From Galerina marginata (Eukaryota; Basidiomycota; Agaricomycetes; Agaricales; Galerinaceae): a stretch of 64,000 bases of DNA. Below are positions 21,771 to 32,100 of this stretch, one piece after another; within the stretch, counting starts at the first letter, position 1, and each line of letters opens with the position of its first letter. The DNA lies in NCBI GenBank assembly GCA_023014335.1, contig JAECYW010000004.1, forward strand, positions 868,001-932,000, given 5' to 3'. A program made the position numbers and the translations under genes. The notes below the pieces were generated by a model, which was not told where the DNA came from, ran no database searches, and saw only the letters and a program-made list of their open reading frames with translations.

Positions 21771-23048
21771 TTAAAGTTTAGGACATTTGGGGGATTTATG
21801 GCCTGGTTGGAGGCAATTATTGCAAATGTGAAGGCGACGACATACTTTTTCATCGAGAGTACAAAGACCCTGATTATGCCGATTACAAGGTTCCGACAGT
21901 TTCCGGGATTTTGAACCAGGTTTTGCCGTGACAACCGAACTATGGATGACGGCGGCGCCAGTCGAGTCCATGTGAAGTTGTTTGAGATCAGCAAATTTAT
22001 GGATGTCCGTGAGTTCAAGGTCTCGACGAGATCTGATTTGACGACGAACAGCGCAATCATACGCAATAATGCGGCTGTGAAAAAGCATATTGGTCGCACC
22101 GAATAATCCAATAACGTATTCACCATAATCAGCGAGCTCTCCGGCACGATGAGGGAAGGCAAATATAGTGGCACGGGACGCTCTATTCCAAGCAATACTC
22201 CAATCACCAGCGGTGGAGACCAGCTTGGTAGGAGAAGCAGTGCCAAATTTGATTTCAACGTCGCCGATCGATTCGGAGCGCTCGTCACTGTTTGAAGTAG
22301 AGTAATACCCTGATAAGACGTGATCAAGATTAACGGCGTGCCCAGCCAAGATATTGGTCCACTCAGAATCTGGAAATTCTGGACAAGTGGGTGAATTGGT
22401 AAGAGACCGTTTTGATCCTTTGGGGTCGACAGTGTAAAGCTGGAGAAATTTGAGAGTCCGATTAAGCGAAGGAGAAAGGGTGATTGAATGAATAGCGTCT
22501 GCGACATTCCAGGGGAACTGAGACTCATCAATTCGGGATTTTTTGGCATGAGGTTCTTGCTCGCCGATATGGCCCTCATCCTCAAAGCAAGCGGCTGAGC
22601 CAGCATACTCATCGGAGTCGTCCTGGCGGCCTCGTTTTTCAGCTCTAGATAGGTAACCTTTGTGGTTGTCAATGATGTCAAGATACCGACCAAATGCTTC
22701 GTCGAGACTCTTCGGATCATTAGGGATAGATTTAGCGAGAATGCTATGAAGTGAAAGCAGAGCGGTGGATTTGCTACATTTCTGCCCCCGAAAACTTTCA
22801 ACAACAGTGTTGCAAGCAGATAGGAGAGCGACAGATGCAGGATGAAGATGAGAAGTACGAGATTCATTAAGATTGCGGTCGCCATCAGGAGCTGGAGATG
22901 AGGAGGATTCATGTTGTCCAGCTGTTCCTTCAAGCTGTTCATGGGGAGGTAATGCTTGGTGTTTGCTGCTAGCAGACTGAGACAGATGAGACAGAGCTCC
23001 GGTTTGAGTAGTATCAGTGGTAGAGCTTGAAGCATGGTTTTCAGACAT
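21771..23048 (-). CDS. Gag-like protein with CCHC zinc knuckle
   Basis: A 425-residue frame from the ATG at 23048 (MSENHASSST). The N-terminus is Ser/Thr/Gln-rich and probably disordered; the middle (about 180-370) is folded-looking, with SQFPWNVADAIHSITLSPSL and GDWSIAWNRASRATIFAFPH; the C-terminus ends with CNNCLQPGHKSPKCPKL, a C-x2-C-x4-H-x4-C zinc knuckle typical of retroelement nucleocapsid. It should bind element RNA or DNA and pack the replication intermediate. It lies just inside repeat A1 and 66 bp upstream of the tyrosine recombinase, with no polymerase between them. A bipartite basic stretch (KKSR) may serve nuclear import, which is a guess. Confidence 0.8.
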   Translation of the reverse strand: MSENHASSSTTDTTQTGALSHLSQSASSKHQALPPHEQLEGTAGQHESSSSPAPDGDRNLNESRTSHLHPASVALLSACNTVVESFRGQKCSKSTALLSLHSILAKSIPNDPKSLDEAFGRYLDIIDNHKGYLSRAEKRGRQDDSDEYAGSAACFEDEGHIGEQEPHAKKSRIDESQFPWNVADAIHSITLSPSLNRTLKFLQLYTVDPKGSKRSLTNSPTCPEFPDSEWTNILAGHAVNLDHVLSGYYSTSNSDERSESIGDVEIKFGTASPTKLVSTAGDWSIAWNRASRATIFAFPHRAGELADYGEYVIGLFGATNMLFHSRIIAYDCAVRRQIRSRRDLELTDIHKFADLKQLHMDSTGAAVIHSSVVTAKPGSKSRKLSEPCNRHNQGLCTLDEKVCRRLHICNNCLQPGHKSPKCPKL

Positions 23049-23118
23049 TAAGTTTAGAAGGCACGTTGAGAATAGTGACGAAAGTTATATTCGATGCAAC
23101 TCGATAGAGTTGAAATAA

Positions 23119-23373
23119 GTGCTGCAAATTTTCAAGGTCCAAAAGGTCGCCGCAATGACAGGTGGGCGATGTGGATCAGGAAAATGATTGGAGACATAGA
23201 GGTCACCTCACTTAAGTAGGGGTTTTGTCATCCTCGCGGATGAGTAATGCGGATCGCTCGCACGGGGTCGCCAGTCTCCGAGACTGGGAAAATGTGAAGA
23301 GGGGAAAATATTGAACTAAGTAAACGTATCGCATGATTAGACTAGAGTAAACTAAACTTTAAATCCGAGTAAT
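23119..23373 (-). repeat. Split direct repeat A1
   Basis: 5' terminal repeat of the Ngaro-type element (minus-strand sense), matching A2 with about two differences. The gag ATG lies 71 bp inside it, so the promoter is probably within this repeat. Confidence 0.85.
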
Positions 23374-24115
23374 ACCAATCCTCCTGGTAAATAAATAATA
23401 GTAACAATTGCTTATTAAATTCAAATAAAAATCGTCAAAATACCTGTAATTATTAGAAAATATGCTTTTTATGTGAGTTTTATTTACCTCTAATATATAA
23501 AGCAGACTTGATTTAGTTTTACCGTCTCCAATCAAAGAATTGGTCCCAGGACCTTGTTCTAAACTGCAAAAACCAGTGGTCAATTTGTTTATTTATCGTA
23601 AAATCCCTTCTACATTCAGCTTATGACACCTTTAAGTAATAAACCTTTTTTAGCACTGTTGTTAACCTTTAAATTTTCATTATTATCTTGGAATTGACAA
23701 GCCCACACTGACTTCAAAGCGAAGTTGTCGGTGGAACGTCAGTGTGGCTGTGTAAGTTCCCTTATAAGGGTTTCGGTGATGTCCGAAATGTCAGTGTGGG
23801 GGAGAGCAAGGGAACTTCGCTCCGTCCTTACCCAATTTAGGACTTTTCCTTGCACTGGAAACACCACACCATATTCAGCTCAAAAATATGGTAAAGAGTA
23901 TGTTAAAAATAGTCAATGTAATTTAAGCGTAGTTGTCAATCAAAATACATAGAGAATATCTCTTTATCATATTTTTTCCCCTGACCAAAAACAATAGAGG
24001 AGAAAAAATATGACAAAGAAGTTATTGAGCGCAGTGTGATAAAGAGTAAAAAAATAGAATTTTATTCGTAGTCTACGAGACATTTTATATACCTAGAAAT
24101 AAGTAGAGTAGAATG
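23374..24115. other. AT-rich stretch, no gene seen
   Basis: No coding signal. CACACTGAC at ~23703 and its inverse GTCAGTGTG at ~23735 and ~23790 form short inverted repeats, possibly the end of a decayed MITE. Confidence 0.35.
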
Positions 24116-24117
24116 TA

Positions 24118-24541
24118 TGTCGGAAAAATCAGGACGGCATTGTAAGCCGAACCGGTTGCAAGGCAGCCGGCTATCATTACAACCCTAATTGCAATGATTG
24201 CCGGTTAATTATAAATTTAGAATAATCGTTGCAAAGATTTAAATGCATTGCAATAATAGTTGAGCAGCAGTCCAGCTCGTTCTAAGTACCAGAAATTCTA
24301 CTTTAAAGACTGTAGTGTATCCAGGGGCTCTTTTAGTACAACATTGCCTGCGTACAGCTTATCTGTATGCATGTAGAGGCCAACAACTTGGCGCCGCTTC
24401 AGGGACTTACAATGCCGAACCGGCATTGCAATGGAGATCCGGACCATTACAAACTTTCTTCTTCCTTATAAGGTCCTTATGATCTCGGCCGGTCATTTTC
24501 GGTCTTAAAACCCTTATAAGGCCGTCCGGATTTTTCCGACA
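24118..24541. mobile_element. MITE with TGTCGGAAAAATC inverted ends and TA target duplication
   Basis: The left end reads TGTCGGAAAAATCAGGACGG and the right end is its near-perfect inverse (CCGTCCGGATTTTTCCGACA). TA dinucleotides at 24116-24117 and 24542-24543 flank the 424 bp element, as for Tc1/mariner-type insertions. No coding frame is inside; CCGGCATTGCAATGG-like palindromes recur internally. Confidence 0.75.
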
Positions 24542-24543
24542 TA

Positions 24544-24927
24544 CTACATAGTTCTAATACTAGAAAGTTTGTGTGGAGGTAAATAATAGATTATTAAGTG
24601 AATTAGTAATCTACATAGTATGTGAGTAAGCGCTGGCATAAGTTAGTGCTGGCACATGATTGGCTCGGAGATTGGCTTGGCCATCAATCTATCCCAAGGG
24701 GGCACTGGGATCAAAATGCCGGACCGGTACCCGGTTAGTTAGTCCAGCTGCCAGAGGCGAAAAAAAAAATTGGACTCCCCTCTAATCTGACCTCAAAACA
24801 TAGTTTTAGCTTTTGGAAGCAGCTAAATAGTGATTAAATCTTGAAATACAGTCAAGAAGTTGAATAAATATTGTTATATGGACCCAAAAGACAGCCTACT
24901 GTCCAGTGCTGCCAGTGCCTTAAATTT
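24544..24927. other. Non-coding AT-rich stretch
   Basis: No gene. Contains a phrase near 24688 (ATCTATCCCAAGGGGGCA) that also occurs inverted near 26835, where the Copia remnant ends, so it may derive from the same older Copia copy. Confidence 0.35.
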
Positions 24928-24932
24928 GAACA

Positions 24933-25136
24933 TGTTGGAGATCAATCCGGCACTCGGTGGAAAGGACTGGCATCATATTAGTAATCCGGGCGCTTAATTA
25001 GTAATCAACTTAATAATCTCACTAGATAGCTCAAGAACAATGTAGATAAATAGTTTACAGGTATATAAAGGCTCTGTAGGAGCCAGTACAATAATATCAT
25101 ATAATTCTACTTTAATTCCCCTAAATATTCCCAATA
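24933..25136 (+). repeat. Copia 5' LTR
   Basis: Contains a TATA-like TATATAAAGG about 60 bp before its end. It differs from the 3' LTR at about five of 204 positions, three of them C/T or G/A changes at CG sites. Confidence 0.85.
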
Positions 25137-25148
25137 GGTTATGGGCCC
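25137..25148 (+). promoter_or_regulatory. Primer binding site, half-tRNA(iMet) type
   Basis: GGTTATGGGCCC directly after the LTR is complementary to the anticodon stem-loop of eukaryotic initiator tRNA-Met, not to the tRNA 3' end. Drosophila copia and some fungal Copia elements prime from such a cleaved half-tRNA. Confidence 0.7.
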
Positions 25149-25241
25149 CGGCCTCCAGTAAAGAGTCTTACCGCTTTTACTGCCCACTGCTTTACATCTT
25201 ATCTCGCCCTCAATTCTTAATCTTATCAGCCGCAACACAAC

Positions 25242-26129
25242 ATGTCCAATCGCTACCTCACCTCAATCACCAAACTCAATGGCGAAAATTACCATGACTG
25301 GAAATTTGCCGTTAGCATGACCCTTCGGCAGAAAGGATGCTGGGATGTCATTTTGGGACTCACCGCATATCCCGTAACCGCATCACGTGCTCAAATATCG
25401 GCATGGGAAAAGAAAGCCGAAGAAGGACTCACAATTATTGGGCTTACTGTCGAGTCGAGCCAATATATTTACATCTGCGAGGCCACAAATGGAGTTGATG
25501 CATGGGATAAACTTCGCAAAATGTACAAGAAAAATAGCCATTCCACTTGTATTAACCTCAAATGGCAATTTTACGGATTCGAGCACAAAATTGAGCAGCC
25601 AATCCAAGCTTACATCAGTGGAATCACAGAACTAGCCAGAAAACTCAAGGCAATCGGCGTTGATTTATTGGGCGAAGAAATTATGGATGTCTTAATATTT
25701 AATTTGGACAATGAAAACTCAAATATTGCCGCAACCCTAGTAGCCAGTAAGGCCGACCTTAAACGAGATGTTGCAAGTACACTTCTTGAGGAAGAACAGA
25801 GGAAAGGGGGAGCACCTGGAACGGAATCTATGCTATACACAAATGGCATTAATAATGATGGATATGGACCAAAAGCTGGCACGCGATACGGACTGCACCG
25901 CGATAATGACCGACAAGGAGGATTTAAAGATAACTGCAAATGTTACTGCTGCGGAAGAATTGGACATATTTCGCGCGACTGTCAGGCAACTACGACCGCC
26001 GATGGAAAAGATTTGGCCGAAGAACCCAAAAGAGAAATATCAGCAATTTCATATCAAGTTAACACATGCTCAACGATATCATGGAATATTAGGGAAAAAT
26101 GGAAGAATATTTTTGGAAGGATTTTGTGA
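25242..26129 (+). CDS. Copia Gag protein
   Basis: The ATG at 25242 starts MSNRYLTSITKLNGENYHDW, the classic opening of Copia Gag (L.G.NY..W). The middle has the usual helical capsid-like region (WDKLRKMYKK, MDVLIFNLD). A zinc knuckle CYCCGRIGHISRDC (C-x2-C-x4-H-x4-C) lies at about residues 241-254. Downstream, where protease should start, the frame runs into short, low-complexity, partly repeated sequence and ends after 295 codons, consistent with a large internal deletion of pol. It would package element RNA in the cytoplasm. The protein looks intact up to the zinc knuckle; the last ~35 residues are probably deletion-junction sequence. Confidence 0.85.
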   Translation: MSNRYLTSITKLNGENYHDWKFAVSMTLRQKGCWDVILGLTAYPVTASRAQISAWEKKAEEGLTIIGLTVESSQYIYICEATNGVDAWDKLRKMYKKNSHSTCINLKWQFYGFEHKIEQPIQAYISGITELARKLKAIGVDLLGEEIMDVLIFNLDNENSNIAATLVASKADLKRDVASTLLEEEQRKGGAPGTESMLYTNGINNDGYGPKAGTRYGLHRDNDRQGGFKDNCKCYCCGRIGHISRDCQATTTADGKDLAEEPKREISAISYQVNTCSTISWNIREKWKNIFGRIL

Positions 26130-26332
26130 ATTTTGCGGATGCTGCGTGACCTGCAATGGAATATTTTGGTGGCGTAGATGCTTTGTGCCTGCAATTTGAA
26201 GATACTGCATGCCTTCAATATGGAGATGCTTCGTGCCTTCGAGGAATAATTTTTGGGAGGATGCTTCGTGACCTCAAAGCAGATTTAGGAATTTATTTGG
26301 ATTGTTGTCTGGAGTGCCAGATTGAGAGGGAG
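26130..26332 (+). repeat. Degenerate repeats at the pol deletion, and polypurine tract
   Basis: GATGCTTCGTGCCTTC-like phrases recur at about 26137, 26178, 26206, 26225 and 26258, spaced by 20-40 bp. AGAGGGAG at 26325-26332 abuts the 3' LTR and is the likely polypurine tract for plus-strand priming. Confidence 0.55.
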
Positions 26333-26536
26333 TGTTGGAGATCAATCAGGCACTTGGTGGAAAGGACTGGCATCATATTAGTAATCCAGGCGCTTAATTA
26401 GTAATCGACTTAATAATCTCACTAGATAGCTCAAGAACAATGTAGATAAATAGTTTACAGGTATATAAAGGCTCTGTATGAGCCAGTACAATAATATCAT
26501 ATAATTCTACTTTAATTCCCCTAAATATTCCCAATA
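26333..26536 (+). repeat. Copia 3' LTR
   Basis: Same ends as the 5' LTR. Followed by the GAACA target duplication. Confidence 0.85.
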
Positions 26537-26541
26537 GAACA

Positions 26542-26837
26542 TGCTCACCAAAATCCACTACTACAATGATATTGTTTTTTTTAGTGAACTAAGGTGTGCA
26601 ATAGGCAATCCATGTTACTCTCAAGGTTCTATTTGCATTCATATACCTTGCAGGCCACCGGAGGCAGGTCAACAAGCACAGATATTGGAATTGATGTTCA
26701 GAGGTGGCCGAAAATGATGTAATATTACCATATTTAGATGTGTTCCTGATTATGTAAGTTAGTTAGTCCACTAAAAGTTGCCCTAAAAAAAAATATTGAC
26801 CCTAGGTAGAGATTTTTTTTTCCGGTGCCCCCTTGAT
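26542..26837. other. Non-coding stretch
   Basis: No gene. Runs of A and T near 26787 and 26812; the end merges into the minus-strand Copia remnant. Confidence 0.35.
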
Positions 26838-28440
26838 CTATCCCAATACTCCCCTTGGTCAGGCGAGACTCCAATTTTGTAGGCTAGGTTTTCGTGTGCC
26901 ACCTTAGGTAGCCCTAGGCAATGGCAGGGGTTGGGGTAACCCTGGCGAGTTGCGGGTTGGGGTACCGCACGGGTAGGGTACGGGTTACGATAGCCTTACC
27001 TGCGAGCTTTCAAACAAGCCTAAAAACATATTTTTTGGACCAAAACTGAGGGAGATACAGCCAAATTCGCAAAATTCACCGAAATTGGCTGTATCTCCTT
27101 CATTTCTGGGCCGATTTGGACGTTTTTGGGCTTGTTTTGACGGGTAAACCCGTGGGGTTGCGGGTAGGGTTACGCCACGGGTAGGGTACGGGTTGCTGGC
27201 GCGATACCCGTGGGTTTACCCGTGCCATTGCCTAGGTAGCCCTTTAGTGAATATATCCGCAAGATTCTGGTCTGTGCAAATATAAACGAGGTTAATAATT
27301 TGAGCTTCAACAAGATTGCAAAGGAAATGGTGTGCAATATCAATGTGCTTTGTTTGGGCGTGAAATTCGGGATGGTGAGCAATGGAAATTGCAGCCTGGT
27401 TGTCCGAAAATATTGTAGAGGTTGTTAGAATAGGTTTCAAGTTCTTGGAATAATGATCTATACCATGGAACTTGTTTTGCAATGTGAGTGAGCGTGACAT
27501 ATTTGGCTTTTGCTGTTGAGAGTGCGACAGTAGCTTGTTTCTTTGAACTCCAAGCAATTGCTCCGCCAGCCATTGTGATAACAAATGCACTAATTGATTT
27601 TTGATCCGCATCAGCTGCCCAATTGGCGTCGCAATAAGTGTTTAAATCATCGACAAGTAATTTGTCTGTGCCGCTAAAGGTAAGGGCATAATCTTTGGTT
27701 CCTTCAAGGTATCAATTAATTTGTTTGAGAGCACTCCAGTGCTTCACCTTTGGTTGCATATGCAATGTCTGGATGAGTTCCTAATGCCAAATACATTAGA
27801 GAACCAATAAGCATTGCATATCCGTGTGATATGATAGTTTTATTCTCCCTCTCATTGATAATTTCCTCAGGATTTTTGTCTTTGTTGAGTTTAACGTGAG
27901 GGTCAAGTGGCATGGAGACTGGATTTGCATTTTCCAGTCCAAATTTCTCAAGGAGATTGTCAATGAAATGGGTTTATGAAAGCAAAATTAAATGATCCTT
28001 TTGGTGAAGTATAATACCCAATAACATTGAGGGTTGTCCAAGTGATTTGACATAGAAATGTGCCTTCAAATCCTTCTCTGTATGGTCATTTTTACCTTCT
28101 GAAGTCGAGGCTGAAATAAAATCATCGACCCATATGAGTAGAATTGTGTATTTGTTGCCATTCCACCCAATATAACAGCAATAATCTGTCTTGAGCTGCG
28201 TGAATCTGATCTCAGCAAGTGCACAATTAAGTTCTTGGTTCCAAATGTTGCCTGCTTGCTTTAATCTGTAAAGCAAACAGATGAGGATACATACTTGAGG
28301 TGTTCCATCTTTGTATCCAGACGGCTGCTGCATGTAAATTAATTCCTTGAGGGTGCCGTGCAAATAGGTGCCCTTGACATCAAATTGTCGAAGCTTTAAA
28401 TTGTGCACGCAGCAAATGTGAGTATGGTGCGTAAAGTTTC
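26838..28440 (-). pseudogene. Degraded Copia polymerase (RT and RNase H), interrupted by a MITE
   Basis: On the minus strand, shifting frames give a recognisable Copia pol C-terminus. RT: LRQFDVKGTYLHGTLKELIY, CLLYRLKQAGNIWNQ and the catalytic ILLIWVDDF (the usual YVDD reads WVDD), then QPSMLLGI. The linker to RNase H contains GSLMYLALGTHPDIAYAT. RNase H has AGGAIAWSSKKQATVALSTA, SDNQAAISIAHHPEFHAQTK and HIDIAHHFL, then DQNLADIFTKGLP. Beyond the MITE at 26916-27233 the frame resumes as KVAHENLAYKIGV. Multiple frameshifts (near 27612-27716 and 27914-27974) kill it. Gag, protease, integrase and the RT start are missing at the 28.44 kb end, where unrelated sequence begins. It is not the missing pol of the neighbouring gag-only element, being inverted and more decayed. 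Confidence 0.85.
26916..27233. mobile_element. Fold-back MITE with 10 bp target duplication
   Basis: AGGCAATGGCA at the left and its inverse at the right bound 318 bp that is imperfectly palindromic almost throughout; the centre pairs GAGATACAGCCAA with TTGGCTGTATCTC. AGGTAGCCCT at 26906-26915 repeats exactly at 27234-27243. A 9-10 bp duplication is typical of Mutator-like transposition. It sits in the Copia RNase H remnant. Confidence 0.8.
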
Positions 28441-29100
28441 AAATCACATAACTGGTGCAAAGGTTATCTCAGGTGCTGCTTGCTGTTGGGGGCACATTTA
28501 GGCACGGAAAAAATATATTCAGGGTCCAATAATATTATTATATGCACCCCCACCCTGTGTGTGCCTCTTGGGGGGCGGGAATGGATGGATGGGCAGGGAT
28601 GCCTTTGGATGACGCAGAAATATTGGGCGGAGGCTGCTGTCAAACAACTGTCAACAGCACCCAAAATGCTGCCCAATGCTGTATTTTTGGTCACGCTCGC
28701 CGTACAGCACTGATCACGATGCGGAAAAAATTGCAGGAGGTTTCCGTTATTATTCTCTACCTAATGGCGCCATTTGTGCACCTCCTGGGGGCGGGCAAAG
28801 GATGGATTGGCGCTTGTCAGTTTGGATGACGTTCCAAAAATAACACGCGCCAGGCACACTATTTTTAGAACCTATGATGGAATCTCACATTTGGCAGCTA
28901 GCCATTATTTCGCGTTTTGCACCTTCTTCCCATTAGAATTCTTTTTAGCTTGATGCATAAGTACAACCCCCTCAAAGATACAAATCTAACCATATAATTT
29001 TTATCTAAAAATTTGAACAGGAAGAGGTGGATGTGCCAGTATTCATCCAGATGACACTTCAACCACCTTCCAAATTGGGAAGGCTCCTTTACTTTATTTT
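28441..29100. repeat. Non-coding stretch with two diverged ~90 bp copies
   Basis: Segments near 28548-28625 and 28765-28850 share GTGCCTCTTGGGGGGCGGG-like and TTTGGATGACG phrases in the same order. CCCTCAAAGATACAAATC at ~28969 also occurs, slightly changed, in the inverted arms at 34.85 and 39.79 kb. Confidence 0.4.
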
Positions 29101-32100
29101 TGGTCAGAGATTTTGAAGCTAAACAGATTAAAATAAGTACATGTTTGTATAGATTATATACAAAGAATATAAACTACTCAGGATGGGCATAGGTATCCAT
29201 GCTGATCCTGTTCCAAGGGCAAGGGTGGGGCAAAAGGGCAGCCAGCTGAAAGTAGAGGCAAGGAGATGATGACATTTGTCATTTCGAACGCTGTTGTTTC
29301 CTCTACTCATACTCCGGTGGCGTACTAGTAGGCCTGATGTTAGAGCAAGCAGCGACAAAGAGCAGCAGCTCCGCTAGCTTGCTCACCTTGTCGCCTGCAT
29401 AGATCCACCTCGGCACCATTGCACCGTTCCTCAACGGGGAGGAGAGGAGGCAGATGGTGACGCTGCTGTGGCTCTGGGGAGCTGAAGCATAGAGAATGAC
29501 ATGGGCATGAAGGTTGGGAGGTGGACAGCATTGTTTCTACCACTGTACCAGCAATCCAGCAGCAGAAAAGCCTGCTGCTGTCTCTCTCACTGTATCCCAG
29601 CACCAAGAGAAATGTTGCTATTGCTCTCAATGTGCTCGCTCCTGCCCTTGTGCCTCCGTCTCCATCTCCGCAGCACAGTCCAGCAGCACCGAAAGTGCTG
29701 GTGATGCCTCACCCGCTGTATCCCAGGAACCCAAGCAGCGCCACAATGCTGCTCGCATGTGAGTGGATCGGCGTGCAAGCAGCAGAGGCCGTGCTGCTGC
29801 TGCTGGTCATGGTTGGTAGGGCTTGTCACAGGCATGGGGTTGGACAGGTGGCCAGTGTTATTATTGCCCACTGACGTAGAACTGAGGGGAGGCAAAGTTG
29901 GTGCGCCGTTGTTGTGAAGTGGTGATGACGTCAGTGCTGCTCCTGGTTGCAGTTCGGCGAGGTTGAGGGAGTCAAAGGGAGCGAAGAGAGGTGCAGAGTA
30001 GGTAAAGAGGGGGGTTGTGAGTGACGGCCGCGGGTGAAGGCCACGACTCCGACGTGAGGGGTGGACTTGGGGGCAGTGGATAGGCGACAGGGGGCAGGAA
30101 GAAAGGTGGAAGTGAAATGAGTCATAACGACTCGCTTCACAATGTACCAGCTGGGTCTCCCACACCACGGGTCTCCCCTTAGGCTTTGTATACCCTGTCG
30201 CCTCAGTTCATGTTCCAAATGCCGGCTCACAGCCCTTAGGTTGGAGGGGGGGCTTGCAATGTGGCTGCGCGTTTGTTGTTGTCATAGAAGTCTGTAAGAA
30301 GATGACAAGTAAGTTAAAAAGTAGGTAATATAAATGAAAGGATACTTACCATTCATCTTGAGGAGCGGACAGGTGAGGTGGTGGTGGTTGAAGACAAAGA
30401 TCAACAGGATTGATGGCTGTTGACCCGTGTACCGCCATTTCGACCTTGGGAGGTCAATGGGAGATTGCACACCGTTGAGAATGTCTCGGAAAGCAATACA
30501 ACATGTATTGATAGTAAAACTACATGTTGGGATCTGATATAATATGTATTTACAACCATATGACCAGAGCAGGCATATATAAGCATAATATGTGCTGTTG
30601 GCAAGTTTGCCACCTTGGCAAAAGTGCGCTGTGGATATCTGACTTTACTTAGTAGAAATGCTACAGGTCATACATGGTACTGGCAGCTACAGGTGATACA
30701 GTATATATTAATGATCTCCACACTTCAGAGTATACATTAGGATGGCCATGACAACACTCAAAACGCTGAAGACAGATTGGAGACTTACCAGCCCGATGGC
30801 ACCAGCCAATCACACAGCTTCATGAGAGCCAATCAGACAACTACCAGCCATCAGTGACAACAAAAGCTGATGACGTTGGGGGTGCAATGAAGAGGGTAGC
30901 GACAAGGAGGGTGGTTTGGATCAGGGAGCGGGTGTAGGCAATAGGAGCAGTGGGTGGTAGCAGCAGCTGTTGGGGGAAGCTGCAGAAGGTCAGAGTCGCA
31001 GCTGTCACTCGACGGCTTGCACTTCCCCACCCACCTCCCTGGGTCATTTCCCAGATTGCCACGTCCAGGGGCAGAGCCGAAGTGCGGAGCAAGGAAATGA
31101 ACACAAATGCAATGGCATTCGTGTTCTTTGACAGCCAACCCCCACTCAACCCCTTGCTCTACCCTTTACCCCAAGTGCTGATGTCCCCCTAGCTGTAACC
31201 CACTTGCATGCAGCTCACAATAGGTAGAGTGTTGATTTGGGCCGTATGTGTGGAAAGGAGCTTATATGGTAGCTGGAGGTTCCTATGCCAGCCCTCACGT
31301 TGTCTGCACAGCTTGTCTGCTGACACTCCTATGCCGGCCAGCTCGCAGACCACCACCATGGCACATCCCAAGGCAAAACCAAATGGGTACCAAAATACAC
31401 CCCCTGGCGCTTTTTCCACCCCAAAAACTGCCCCCAATGACAAGCAGCAGCCAAATTTAATACCCATCAATATTTAAAGACCCTGCATGATTTATTCCCT
31501 CACGTAAAGGCGCCTAAAAGCGCCCAAATGACTGCCTAAAGGCAGTACTGCTTAAACACACTCTGGATGTATGAGGCCTGACTGCCTAAACACAGTGTTT
31601 CATACATGAGCATGGCTGCTACAGGTGCGGGGGCAGCAAGGTGCACCCCATTGCTTTCCCCTCCTCCCCTGCTAACCATTTTGGACAGAAAACGCTCTGC
31701 CAAACCATGAGGGAGGTGTGGGGCTCATGCTTGCATGACCTAGAGTCACAACCACCCCGCTGCCGTCATTCTGCCTCTGCAGTTCTGTGGAGTACACAAC
31801 ACAGGGTAGACGCGCTACTGCCAGGTTCCATGCCAGGGCCACAGGATGGGGAGTAGCCCCACCCCACCCCATGTTGCTGCCTACCAGCCCCAAACGCCAT
31901 GCACTCACGCTCGCTTGACACAACCCTGGTGAGTAGGGCCTCACCCCCACCCTCCACCCTACTGACCCTGCCAACAGCTCCACCACCTCTGTCATGTTGC
32001 CATCAATGCAAACAACAGCAATGCGAGGGACGGCGACGTGAACAACGCACTACGGGGTACAGCAAACAACGAGGCCAAACCATACCGCCAACGACGTCAA

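Larger units (their letters stand above)
19953..23373 (-). mobile_element. Ngaro-type (DIRS order) element with split direct repeats, lacking reverse transcriptase
   Basis: Read on the minus strand the order is A1 (23373-23119), Gag, tyrosine recombinase, B1 (20493-20373), A2 (20376-20122), B2 (20073-19953). This is the A1-ORFs-B1-A2-B2 arrangement of Ngaro retroelements, which integrate a circular intermediate by tyrosine recombinase instead of an integrase. The two B copies look identical over 121 bp and the two A copies differ at about two of ~253 positions, so the element is young. Known Ngaro elements carry reverse transcriptase and RNase H between Gag and recombinase; here Gag and recombinase are only 66 bp apart and no RT is present. 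It is therefore probably non-autonomous. Confidence 0.8.
24933..26536 (+). mobile_element. Short Copia LTR retrotransposon, gag only
   Basis: Two ~204 bp LTRs (24933-25136 and 26333-26536) begin TGTTGGAGAT and end CCCAATA. The same 5 bp, GAACA, occurs at 24928-24932 and 26537-26541: a clean target-site duplication. A primer site follows the 5' LTR and a purine-rich AGAGGGAG precedes the 3' LTR. Only gag lies between; protease, integrase, RT and RNase H are missing, so the element must be mobilised in trans. Confidence 0.85.

Noticed and set aside
25383..25939. Minus-strand frames inside the Copia gag
   Set aside because: They are antisense shadows of the recognisable Gag protein.
29340..29874. 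Open frames in the CAG-rich segment
   Set aside because: All frames are low in complexity and overlapping on both strands; no conserved motif.
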